Below, piece by piece: positions 21,881-35,394 of a DNA stretch of 64,000 nt (positions are counted from its first letter, which is position 1; every line of letters starts with the position of its first letter). This stretch comes from Megaustenia siamemsis. Its lineage: Eukaryota > Mollusca > Gastropoda > Stylommatophora > Ariophantidae. The DNA is taken from positions 91,754,845-91,818,844 of the forward strand of contig JAVIAB010000124.1 in the NCBI GenBank assembly GCA_032433765.1. Reading direction: 5' to 3'. The notes beneath the pieces were generated by a model. The model was not told where the DNA came from. It ran no database searches and saw nothing but the letters and a program-made list of their open reading frames with translations. The translations under genes and the position numbers were made by a program.

Positions 21881-23227
21881 TGAGTTATTGAGTTATTTGC
21901 GGGTCATCATCATTGCACTCCGAACATGTCCATAGGTGCTCAGATCCCCTCCTCAGCAATTCCCTCAGTGTCCAGCGACTGACGACTCCAGTTCTATGTT
22001 GGTTGATAAGTCTTCTTACACGGCCACCAAGTTTCTCATTTCTGGCCGTGCCCATCTTAACTCCCATTTCCATCATCCGAAGAAGTGACGTTGATCTGTG
22101 TTTGTCGAAGTCCTGTGCTCTTCCAACATCTCGAAGGGCATTGATGATGTCCGCCCGATCCATCGGTTGCCCGTCCTCAACGACAGCGCAGCTAGCCAAC
22201 CTGTCCGCTCTCTCATTTCCCCGTACTCCCGCATGTCCAGGGACATAGACAAAGGTGACCTTACGTATTTTGGATTTCTGCAACGACTCTACCCATTGCA
22301 TGCGTACATAGCCCGCCTCCACTTTTTTTATCATGCTCATCGAATCACTCAGTATACATGCGTGGATGTAGTCTTGTGACTCTAACCATTTGAATGCCTT
22401 GGTCACTGCCATCACCTCCATTGTCATGCTACTCGTGGTCATGGCGTATGCACCACTGTCTTCCTTGGCTATTCTGCCTGCTGAGCGTGCTGTAAATGCC
22501 CATGCACTTCTTTCGTGTCGTCTTACAGATCCGTCTGTATAGATGACTGCATCTTTCTCATCGGTATTATCGCAGATGAGACCGTTGACCTCAGCATTAA
22601 CCACGACCGGGTTCTGTTCCCTACTTTTCCTGTCGAGTGTGACAATACATGAGAAAGTTCCCTTGAATGACGTAGGCACCGGTATCCACTCCTCACCAAC
22701 GCTGATATTGGTAAGCCCACAGACCTGTTTGATGACATCTTCTGCCCGGCCCACCCATGATTTGCCTCTTTTTAGCCTGGTACCTTTCTCTGTGTTGATC
22801 ACGTGGTGCAATGGATGCTCTGTATTTGTACTAATCTTCAGGTATGCTCGTGCTCTCCAGATCTTAATTCTGTCATCCATGGTTGGAAAGTCAAGAAGAT
22901 ACCTCATTGATACACAGGGAGTGTCCCTCGTACATCCCAGGATAATGCGCATGGCTTCATTTTGTATTTTCTCCAGCCTATCAATTTGAGTCGTACTGAC
23001 AGTAAGAATGGCCAGGGCATACTCGATTGGTGCGAGGACTAATCCCTGGAACAGAAGAATAAGTAGCCTCTGCTCGATGTTGGCAGCTGCCATGACCTTC
23101 AAGGCGGCTAATCCTTTGCAGGATTTTGTTATCACATGGTCGACGTGGTCCCGAAAACACAGGCTATTAAAACCATTACTTTATTTACCATAGTGATAAT
23201 ACTACGGTATGTGTGACTATATTTATA
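21881..23227 (-). mobile_element. LINE-E copy 2, nested in a LINE-B copy
   Basis: This copy is near-identical to copy 1 in protein sequence. The insertion is bracketed by an 11-bp duplication AAATTATTTAT (21870-21880 and 23228-23238), and LINE-B sequence resumes beyond it. The last roughly 60 bp at the 5' side (about 23165-23227) are not LINE-E (see findings). Confidence 0.88.
21885..23135 (-). CDS. LINE-E copy 2 ORF (connection plus RNase H)
   Basis: 416 codons are open from ITKSCKGLAALK to PQITQ. The RNase H residues are all present (YTDGS, MTMEV, LSDSM, NERAD). Compared with copy 1 I see only scattered substitutions such as C for R in the first residues, TLI/LLI and EGMAV/EVMAV. The 5' truncation is about 80 codons further in than copy 1. 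Confidence 0.85.
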   Translation of the reverse strand: MITKSCKGLAALKVMAAANIEQRLLILLFQGLVLAPIEYALAILTVSTTQIDRLEKIQNEAMRIILGCTRDTPCVSMRYLLDFPTMDDRIKIWRARAYLKISTNTEHPLHHVINTEKGTRLKRGKSWVGRAEDVIKQVCGLTNISVGEEWIPVPTSFKGTFSCIVTLDRKSREQNPVVVNAEVNGLICDNTDEKDAVIYTDGSVRRHERSAWAFTARSAGRIAKEDSGAYAMTTSSMTMEVMAVTKAFKWLESQDYIHACILSDSMSMIKKVEAGYVRMQWVESLQKSKIRKVTFVYVPGHAGVRGNERADRLASCAVVEDGQPMDRADIINALRDVGRAQDFDKHRSTSLLRMMEMGVKMGTARNEKLGGRVRRLINQHRTGVVSRWTLRELLRRGSEHLWTCSECNDDDPQITQ

Positions 23228-24075
23228 AAATTATTTATGTTGTGACTGTTGACTTCAATTCCTTTTTTGTCTACGATTGATCTCATATGTTCGCTGTAAA
23301 GTTAAAACACAATCCGGCGACAGAACACAGCCTTGTCCGACTCCTTGTTTTATATATTGGAATTCTCCTGAGACTCAAGTACTATATAAAAAATAATCAC
23401 TAACGAAATTAAAGTTAGACTCGTGAAAGGAAACAGCCTGGGATTTTGAGATATAAGATCAGAAACGAAGATCGGATAAAAAAGAAAGCTACAAATAATT
23501 ACCAGCACTGAGTGTATAAAGAAACAACAGATAAAATGGGTTGGCGGGTGAGTGGTGAGACAGAACAATTAAATACATCACAATGAGCCTTTAGTAAACT
23601 ATGAGAGAAAACTCGACTTAAGTGTCGTTCTCGAAAAATAAGAATTTATAGATGGAATATTAGATACACTAGACAACATAATAGCAGGAGAGACCAGTAG
23701 AAGTTTAAAAGAAGACAAACTATATCTCCCTTTGAAACTGAAAGCCAAATGAGGTTGGAAATAAAAGATAATGATGATGATATACTACTCAATGCAAAGA
23801 TCAATGAATTAATCATTTATCATGGTCAACGGGACTAGCAAAGCTATTACTTATGGTCGAGTGTAATCAAAGCCCAGAGAAAAGAAAGGTTTACTACAAA
23901 ATAAACTCGGTGCTAGTATAAAAAAAATGTACGTGCATTGTCTTCCTGGAAACGATTAAAAAAAAGAAGTGAAGTAAAGATTCATCCATGGTTTGTTTTT
24001 GGCGTACCAGGACTACGGTATGTGTGACTATATATGTCCATAACCAACAGTCCTTAGTGGCAAAAAAAAAAAATG

Positions 24076-24234
24076 TTTCCCCTGTTTAGCGGTTGCACAC
24101 AAAAAAGTTATTTCCCCTGTTTAGCGGTTAACACACACACACAATTATTTCCCCTGTTTAGCGGTTAAATAAAAAATTATTTCCCCTGTTTAGCGGTTAC
24201 ACACAAAAAAAATTATTTCCCTTGTTTAGCGGTT
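24076..24234. repeat. Tandem TTCCCCTGTTTAGCGGTT units, five copies
   Basis: The conserved 19-bp block occurs at 24076, 24111, 24148, 24180 and 24216 (one C to T change in the last), separated by A/CA-rich linkers of variable length. Confidence 0.9.
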
Positions 24235-24254
24235 AAACACCAAAAAAAAACCTG

Positions 24255-24500
24255 CAGTTTTGTCAGTTATAAAATAACTCTCAACTCTGGGAGTAAAATC
24301 AACAGCCACTCCGGAAATGAAAAATAAACCACGGCCGCTCTGGTAATAAGGGGAAAAAAAGGTCACTGCAGAAATAAACAAAATATCGCTATTCCCGGAT
24401 ATGAAAAAAACATATATCGCCACTATGGTAATAAAGTAAGTATCGTCACTATGGTAAATAAAGTAAATATCGTCATTCTGGGAGTGAAAAAAATATAAAT
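24255..24500. repeat. Degenerate short tandem repeat, roughly 25-30 bp period
   Basis: Units centred on ACTATGGTAATAAAGTA(A)GTATCGTC are clearest at 24420-24480; weaker CACTCTGGTAATAA-like units extend left. Confidence 0.65.
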
Positions 24501-27639
<3,139 letters not shown>

Positions 27640-28826
27640 AAGGACTTCCGGTTCCAAGATGGTGGGATGAAGTTCTAGTTCTCCTGACTGCTGCAAGATT
27701 GGAATTTGGGGATTGATTAATTTCAGCTCTCCGTTGCAGATTTTTGCCTTAAAGTCAACATGATTTTTCCCCTAACGGTTTATATGCGGATATGCGGTTT
27801 CGTCATCATATTGAGTGTTGTTCAAAGGCCTTCGCTGGAATTGTTTGACGTCAATTATTTACATGTTAAAACTCAGTAATACAGACTGTTCTGCCAAGTC
27901 AATCGAAGGTTTCACTATAGGGATTTTGCACCATTGTTACCATGTTTCGTACGTTGTTGGCTGCATTCACTGTATTAATCAGTTGTTCGTGAGCGCATCC
28001 ATTGTTTTGTGTGGTACGTCATCATGATGGCTGATCGTTTATCCCTAAACCGGCCGTACATTATAATGAATGGCGAGATGACGGAGTTTTGTTCAGGACT
28101 TTGCAGCATTGGTGTGACTCCCGGAGTTTCATGTTGGTCAGGAGGGATGGGTGATGTCTAGATTCAAAACTGTGAGATCGAGGCTAGACTTGTGGACTGG
28201 TTTATCATTTCACAGATTCACATTGCATGGGAGATCTCAGCGCTTACGGACTGTTGTTCGATGTCCGAGGTGGATAATCCGACGAATAACTGTGTTTCAT
28301 ATGTTCGGAATTGGAGACAAAAACGATATCCTAACATCATCAAGAACTACACATTTTTTTAAAAAAATAGGACGATCAACATTTTCAGGAGGACGTGAAC
28401 AGCTGGTCAATATGGCGGATAGACTGCAGGAACCATTGTAGGCTGTGTCTGAAAAGTGTTCCTTGTTGCAGTTTCCTCATATTCCAAGTCCGGCTTTCTA
28501 CAGGAGCTACTGAGTTAAGTGCTCTGTGCACACCGTGAGATGTGCGTTCCATCCGTTTTGGTCGTGTTTCGATATTCCGATTACTTGCGATGAATGATGA
28601 TATCGAATGACGAGGAACAGAAAGCTGTATTCACTTTCTGTGCAGTTTCGCCTTATGTCTTTTGGTGTGTGCTGAGACTGCTATGATGGGCACTGCAGCT
28701 ACCTTTCTTTGTTCGGGAGATGAGATATTAATTAGGATGATTCCATTGGCACGGGCGGTTGAGCAATTATGGATTTTAGTTCGTTTGCGTGATACCGGGG
28801 CCTTCTATAACCATAACCATAACCAT
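27640..28826 (+). mobile_element. F element copy, longest (about 1.2 kb)
   Basis: The last 450 bp match the other copies; the upstream part (from about GACTTCCGGTTCCAAGATGG) is GC-richer than the surroundings and probably belongs to the same element. It ends in a tandem AACCAT tail (28803-28826). No long conserved protein frame in the sense direction. Confidence 0.65.
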
Positions 28827-29270
28827 TAGTTTATTTACTAGCGACTAAAAATATATCTACTGAAATGGTCAACTACAAAAGAACTGATTTCATCCCAAGT
28901 GGCAGATTTTATATTCGCTCTGTGCCATAAATCGTTACAAGAAACTGTGTCTCGAAAAGAAAGTCGAGAGCAAGGTATTTCTTACTACATTACCCAACAA
29001 TGTGTACCGATGATATCATTTTTTCCTCAAACACCATTTTTCTTTGCGGCATATGGCGTCACATATTTCCAGTCTAACAATATTCTCTGCCCTTGACTTC
29101 AAGCAAATCCCCGAATTACAAAATAAAAAGGCATTTAAATATTAAAGCAAATAAATTATTTAGGAATTAATTTTTCCTTACTTTGGATTCTAGTTTTTAT
29201 TGTAGTTTCTACTTTTTTACTTTTGTAATAACGACTTAAGGACTTTTCCATGTATTAAATGCCAATTTTA

Positions 29271-29278
29271 CTCAGTGT
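29271..29278. repeat. hAT target-site duplication, left
   Basis: CTCAGTGT, identical to 32511-32518; it directly abuts the terminal inverted repeat. Confidence 0.92.
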
Positions 29279-32200
29279 CATAGGCGGATCTAGCCTTAAA
29301 ATTTTGGGGGGGCACTGCTATAGGCCTACTGTTTTGTTTCAGGTTTGCATAGACATCTTCGCGCTATCAGCAATAAGGGTGTGAGTCACTTGTGTATAAT
29401 CGTCATTAGACCTTTGACGCAATTTGACTTTTCTAATAATAACGGGAATAAGTATACAGCATAAAATATGCATTTTATAAAAATTAAAACGGCACAAAAA
29501 AAAAAAGAAAATCTGTACTCACCAATTACATCAGTTTAATTCGTCTAGGCTTTTCTGCAAATTTCTGCATAACTTCTTCACTCGTGATGGTCTTTTTAAG
29601 CAATGTTTTTTCTATGTGAAGCACCGCCAAATTACGAAGTCTATCTTGTGTCATTGATGACCTCAGCCAAGTCTTAATCCTGCTCATCGCAGAAAAACTT
29701 CTTTCACATGCTGATGAGCTTATTGGTATGGTTATAGCAGCCCTTAGAATTTTATGAAAATGTGGGTAAGTGTTCTTGTTTACTACCTCTTTTAAGTGGC
29801 TAAAGCTGAATTGTGAAACTTCCCCTTCTTTGCTCCTAATTAATGTTTTGACAATTGATATTTCTGCTTTCAGGATAGTAACATTCAGTCCTAAACACTC
29901 AGCATATTTCTTTACAAATGGAGTTGCCTTTTCATAATCCAAACAAAACAGCCCATCAACAGCACATGCGTGTTGTAAGGATTCTTCACTAAATCTTTCC
30001 TTTAACCTTGCTGCAAAGACATCAATAACTTCAAAATATACTTTCATCTTCCAGTATTCTTTATTGCTCACACTTTCAGGGGCCATCTAGGGGTTTTCCA
30101 ACAGTTGAGAGAACAAAACTGTCTTTAGCATCACACTTTCTTCATGTTTTCTTTTCTTACATACAGTAGGACTTTCTAAGCATATGCCGTGTTTCAGTGA
30201 AAATTCTTCAATATTCTTCCAAATCTTAGAAAATTCATCATCAGTTCTCTTGTCTACTATTGTCCGCATAGTATTTGTTATCAGTTCTGCAGCCTGTCCT
30301 AAAGTGACATTTGCATTCTGCATACATAGACTTAATACGTGGGTATAAGACAGGATTTCATGAAAAACAAACAGGTTGACAATGAAATTAAATGTTGATA
30401 TTGATTTCAAAATTCCAATGGCTTCTATGGAGTCTTTGTCTTCATTTCTGTCAATTTCAAATTTTAAAGCTGCCACTACATTATCATAGTGTTTAATCAA
30501 CAGATTACAATTCTGGTACCTGCATGTCCACCTAGTTGTACTTAATGAAATTATTTCAAAAGGCTTTGTCTGTAACAATCCTGACACCGTTCTTAAAGCA
30601 TCATGATTTGACGGTTTTGAAAAATGTACATACAATGATTCCAAAGCATTGAATAAAAGTCTTGAAGATTCTATGTTTTTACAAATGTCTGTTACAATAA
30701 GTGCAACCTTATGTGCATAACAGTGGAAGTAAACAGCTTCAGGATAAAACTCTCTAATTTTAGCTTGCAGCCCTCCAACATCACCAGACATTACTGCGGC
30801 ACCATCATAAGTTTGCGCTATTACTGATAATCCTTCAATACTAAACTTCCGAAGAACAGTCATTATCAAATCAGCTAAATCTATTGCTGTTCGTTTGCTT
30901 GAGCAATCATAGAAACCAAGGAATCTTTCATGTGGAGTGAGTTCATCGTCAACATACCGAACGCAGAGAGACAATTGTTGCTGTTTCTGACATCTTGCCT
31001 CATCAGCCATAATTGCAAAAAACTCGCATCTTTTAACCTCTTTAACTATTTTCTCAAAAAGAAGAGCTGAAGTTATGTCAATCACTTCATTCACAATAGT
31101 TTTGCTACAAAATGAAATGTTTTTGTAAAATTTTGTTTAAATGTACTATCATACTTAGCAAACACCTCGCAGAACTCTAAGAAATTACCCCTACTATTAG
31201 ATTCTTTCTTTTCATCATGTCCTCTGAACGCAATGCCCTGTCTTCCAAGAAGTATAATAACATCAACAACTTTCGCCATGTACTCTTTGTTTTTTTCCAC
31301 TTCGGTCTTATGTGATTTTGAAATCATTGACATGACACTTCCTTTTTCATTACTATATTTATGCATTGCATATTTTTCCATGCATAACAAATGACTTTTA
31401 CTTTTTCCATGTTTATCAAGTTTTTCTTTTAATTTTTTCCAGTTTCTAAAACCAGATTTAGTAAATGTTTCTTCACATGCAAAAGATTTGTCAAATACAC
31501 GACAAACGTAACAAAATGCTGCATCTTTTCGTTTACTATATTCTAGCCAGTGATATTGTTCAAAATAAGCTTTAGAAAAAGAACGGTTGACTTTACTACA
31601 CAGTGAAGGCGGGTAAGATCTTAAGACTGGCCTTACTGGTCCAGAATTTAAATCGCCCAAGTCCATCTCACACTGACTATTAATATCCATACTGGGTCCT
31701 GCCACTGGTCCATAATTTAAATTGCCCAAGTCCGTCTCACACTGATTATTAATATCACTATTGAGTGGACCAGCTTCACTTTTTATAAATGTAATTGTAC
31801 GAGTATTAGGCAGACTAGCGTTGGAAACGAGATCACTTTCAGAAACTGGCTCACTGTTAACTGTATTAGTAGTTGTTGATGTAATAGTAATTTTTTTATC
31901 CTTCGTTTCACTAGGACTAATATCGACCCTAGATGTAGGTGTAAAATCAGGAAGCATAAAAGCAGATCGAGTTTCAGTTTCGTGTGATTTTGAAACTTTT
32001 TGAAAGAAATTTGTAATTCGTTTCATTTTTAAAATATATTAAAAACCTTTAGACATTAATAACAACTAAAATAAAACAGGTAGTCCGCAACTAAATGAAG
32101 TCCTTTTTACAGCATATATAACAAATATATGTACACCGGCAAACAACTCATTAAACATATCTACTCCCTTGTCCCTTGTGCTGTCATAAAATCAAATCAG

Positions 32201-32510
32201 CACGGCAATTTTGGCACCGCCAGAGCTATAAATAATTAACATTTTCTTCACAGAAGAACAATCGTACACAAAAAATATCGTATTTTTTTAGTTGTTTTTC
32301 CGTGGACATGATTTCAATATCAAAATATTGAATAAATAGACCTATATATTTGTGAATTTTTTTTTTATATTACCTCTTTTCTTCTTTAAAAATAATAATA
32401 ATAAGTAAACAAACGTTGCTCTCACTTTATTAATGAATGTACTAAGAAGTACGTTTTGGGGGGGGGGGGGGGGCAATGCCCCCCCATGACCCCCCCTAGA
32501 TCCGCCCATG
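29279..32510 (-). mobile_element. Near-intact hAT superfamily DNA transposon (3232 bp)
   Basis: Left end CATAGGCGGATCTAG (29279-29293) and right end, reverse-complemented, CATGGGCGGATCTAG (32496-32510) form 15-bp terminal inverted repeats with one mismatch. Directly outside both ends is the same 8-bp sequence CTCAGTGT (29271-29278 and 32511-32518), the 8-bp target-site duplication expected of hAT. Both ends also carry a G-run followed by GCAYTGC just inside the terminal repeat. The single gene is a transposase on the minus strand. Confidence 0.95.
29526..32026 (-). pseudogene. hAT transposase (TTF zinc finger, DUF4371, hAT dimerisation), one frameshift and one stop
   Basis: This is a DDE-type hAT transposase of the ZMYM/DUF4371 kind. 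ATG at 32026 starts MKRITNFFQK. Part one (32026-31091) holds a TTF-type zinc finger at about residues 150-213 (C172-x2-C175 and a final GKSKSH). Part two (31094-30087) holds the catalytic core: Asp in MADEARC, Asp in TYDGAAVMSG and HCYAH. Part three (30086-29526) holds the C-terminal hAT dimerisation domain with the catalytic Glu in SSACERSF. Parts one and two are in different frames; the slip lies at about 31120-31150 in an A/T run. Parts two and three are in the same frame, separated only by a TAG at 30089-30087. About 833 codons in all, the usual length. Two lesions suggest a recent, possibly still mobilisable, copy, or assembly errors. Confidence 0.9.
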
Positions 32511-32518
32511 CTCAGTGT
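32511..32518. repeat. hAT target-site duplication, right
   Basis: CTCAGTGT, identical to 29271-29278. Confidence 0.92.
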
Positions 32519-32889
32519 ACACAAGTTTAGATAATGAGTGTATACCAAAGTCTAAAATTCAGAAATCTTCAAATGTTATCAGGTAAACAATAATAATCGT
32601 CATGTCGGCAAAGAGATTATGTTGTTTTATTTCTACTCCGTGCAATCAATGCACTTAATTTCAATGTAAATAATAACAATAGCAGTGTATCTTTAGAAAT
32701 AATAGCGATGTTTCATAGTAGGTCACTTTAACTGCAAACACAATATTTCTTAAGGCTGAATTGTGCAATTCCTAAATGGTGACCATTTCCTCATTTGACC
32801 ACATGTAATTGAAGGATAAGGCTGTCGTTGGTATTTTTGTGTTGTGTCTTCATTCTTGATTTTTCTATTTTGTTCCTCGCTTAGATGAA

Positions 32890-33400
32890 TCGGGTTCAGG
32901 ACTGGTGGCAATTTTGTCGCAACGTGATTTCTAGTGATTCCTTTAGGTTTGTATTTTCATTTGGACATCAGTCGTCCAGTCGCACTCACCTGACACAAAA
33001 TCAACATGGTTTGGCTCCCAAGCGCTGAGGTAGTGTTGCATGTGACACCGTGGAGCGTTTTGGAACGGTACAGGTCCCATGTTTGTCCTGGCACAGGATG
33101 TGTGTTCAACTGCAAATTTATCACCATATCGACTGCAGTAGAATGGAGTGTTTCATCAAAGCGGAGGCCTTACTTCATGTGTTGAGGCAGTGATACTTGA
33201 GGCACGCCTACTGATCATGAAGTCTGCACGGGATTTGGCGCGGGCACATTGAGATTATGCTACCCGTGACCTCCATTACAGCGACCTGTAAATGTCTATT
33301 TTGAGCTGAGCGCCTTTTGTACAGTTTAATGCGGCACATTCAATAGAACAGTGTTTGTGAACGTAAAAACGAGCAATCTTAAAGAACGCAACACGTTCAA
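32890..33400 (+). mobile_element. G element (unidentified dispersed repeat), copy 1
   Basis: It matches 47743-48190 in inverted orientation over several hundred bp (GCCTACTGATCATGAA, CCATTACAGCGACC, TTGTACAGTTTAA, TTCAATAGAACAGT), with perhaps 25 percent divergence by eye. No protein frame recognised. Confidence 0.6.
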
Positions 33401-33617
33401 TAGAACAATATGGGCCGATCGAGATGAACACTTTATTGCATGTTGGAATGCGGGCTCAGCAAATATAGGAATGCCCCGCCTGCAGTGAAACCATTTCGTT
33501 CTAAAGTCTAAACACTCTTATCTTGTCATGCGTTTTGTTTCTTTTGTCTCCTATCCTCTTTTCGCTCTTTACAAATGACATGTTTCGGTCAATCTATTCC
33601 ACATAAAAGTAAAAACA

Positions 33618-33823
33618 AAGTAAAGTTCCCCCGTCACGCCAAGTGGCGTATAGGGAATATGGTGTTAGTGACCATACATTTTACAGACCTTCAGCACATG
33701 CTTTTTTGGGTAATGTGGTACCCGTTAAAGGCTGGGTGAACCCGGAAGCTGTCGGTTGGGATCGAACCCTACCTCCTGTCCTTTGTAGTCCAGTTCACTA
33801 ACCACTGAGATATCGCGGCTCCC
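33618..33823 (-). mobile_element. SINE-1 copy 5, internally deleted
   Basis: About 45 bp between GGGTAATGTGG and TACCCGTTAAAG are missing; otherwise head and 3' end are intact. Confidence 0.9.
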
Positions 33824-33834
33824 TATTGCACATG

Positions 33835-34090
33835 TTTCCATATTTTTACTGTCGATATTGAAATGCTTCATGTCGAGCAAACTGATATCATCAAAATAGG
33901 AGATCTGGTTAGTCGATTGATAGCTTTCCTGTGTCCAACACGATGTAGAATCGATGGTACATTTGCAAATACCGAATGTGCTTATTATTGTATATGCTTC
34001 ATTTATGTCACGTGTCCTAGCCATCTCAGACGATGTTGGCTTAGCAGACCACACATCGCGTTTAAACAGCTGCACTGTCCTAAAAAACAA
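33835..34090 (-). mobile_element. LINE terminal-region remnant
   Basis: The minus strand shows LSQHRLRWLGHV in one frame and KHFNIDSKNMETCA in another, the order expected at the C-terminus of 'LRWLGHV'-type RT proteins. The longest frame (34090-33840) is mixed and not a gene. Confidence 0.45.
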
Positions 34091-34686
34091 CCATGTTTAA
34101 TACACAATCTGTCATCTGATGTCCTCCATGATTCTCCTTTGGCAGTGCAGATGCACTTGATTAACGCTGAGATGATCTTTTCCTAGTACACTTCAGAGCA
34201 TGGTATAAGAAGAGTCTGTAGGATTTAAAATATCCCTTTCGGTTTCATTGTGTTCACCTGTTGGAGTACAAATGTTCTACCTTTTGTATCAATCTGTCTC
34301 TAGAAGATATGGGAAAGTGTCTCTGCTCCAGATTTTTTGGGTTTGGTGTTTACTCCCCTAGCCTTTGCCTATCCATATGCTTCACAAAGCAGAGTGCAGA
34401 AGATCCAATACTACCACTGTAACAAATAGGTGTTAGAAAGTTAGGAGGTAAAAATACAGATCTAGTGACGACAGATTTCCTTTAAATATAAAATAACGTA
34501 ATCTAATCAGCCTTTGTCAACAATCATAACTGCTAATTGTTAGGTAAAATTAGGATATAATAACATCTGAAATATATTTTACAATTTATTTTCCTATTTA
34601 TAATAAATACAAAAGTAAATAAATATAACGGTTGGCATTAGATATGAGGAAACACTACTGTTGTGTCCAGCAATAGGAGATAACAA

Positions 34687-34931
34687 GGAACCGCGATAGC
34701 TCAATGGTTAGTGAACTGGACTACAAAGGACCGATCCCAGCCGACCGCTACCGAGTTCACCCAGCCTTAAATGGGTACCGGATTTTTTCTGGGAAAGTAA
34801 AGCGGCACGGGCGTAATACCGACCACATTAGCACAAAAATCATGTGCTGAAGGTCTGTAAAATGTATGGTCACTAACACCATATTCCCTATTCACCATTA
34901 GGAGTGACGGGGGCTCTTTACTTTACATTTT
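34687..34931 (+). mobile_element. SINE-1 copy 6
   Basis: Bracketed by a 16-bp near-perfect duplication (AATAGGAGATAACAAG at 34672-34687, one mismatch at 34932-34947). Confidence 0.92.
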
Positions 34932-35394
34932 AATAGAAGATAACAAGATAATTAGAGGCTAATAAAGGAACATTTCAGTCTCTGTCTAGGTGGACGGATC
35001 CCTGTGATATACGTGGCGGAATATAAGAATCAAAGCTCTGAAATTGACCTCACTTGAGCTGTTTAAATTTATAAAAACTGGTTGTTTTTCACTTTAATCC
35101 AATGGCCAAACTATGTTTTTATTTATTTATTTTATGTTGCCTTTAATCATGTACTAGAATTATATAACAAAAACCGATTTGTGCAAAATTCAAACTACCT
35201 TTTTACTTACATGTTCTAAAAATCTAAAGGTCGGTGAAACAATAAGATTTCGTTAAAAAGAATTACAGAAATTCATCAAACAGTTTCCGAGATCATTGGT
35301 CAACTATATGGGTACGAATTTGTGAACGAACTACAGAAATGTCTCTACCTTTTTTCTGTACCTTGTTCTCTTCTATCCCTTCTTTACTCACTTG

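Larger units (their letters stand above)
21184..23345 (-). mobile_element. LINE-B copy split by LINE-E
   Basis: Two pieces, 21184-21880 and 23228-23345, flank LINE-E copy 2. The first reads, on the minus strand, the ADDT block (SYADDTVL-like, broken), the KAFQIMKN region and the terminal RYGT region. The second reads the GVRQGCVLSPDL block with a frame break. The insertion point in the RT lies just before the YADD box. Confidence 0.8.

Noticed and set aside
24076..24234. Looks like a short CRISPR array
   Set aside because: Spacers are A/CA-rich low complexity and of unequal length; the DNA is eukaryotic.
28151..28441. 96-codon plus frame inside the longest F element
   Set aside because: Not preserved in the other F copies; no domain.
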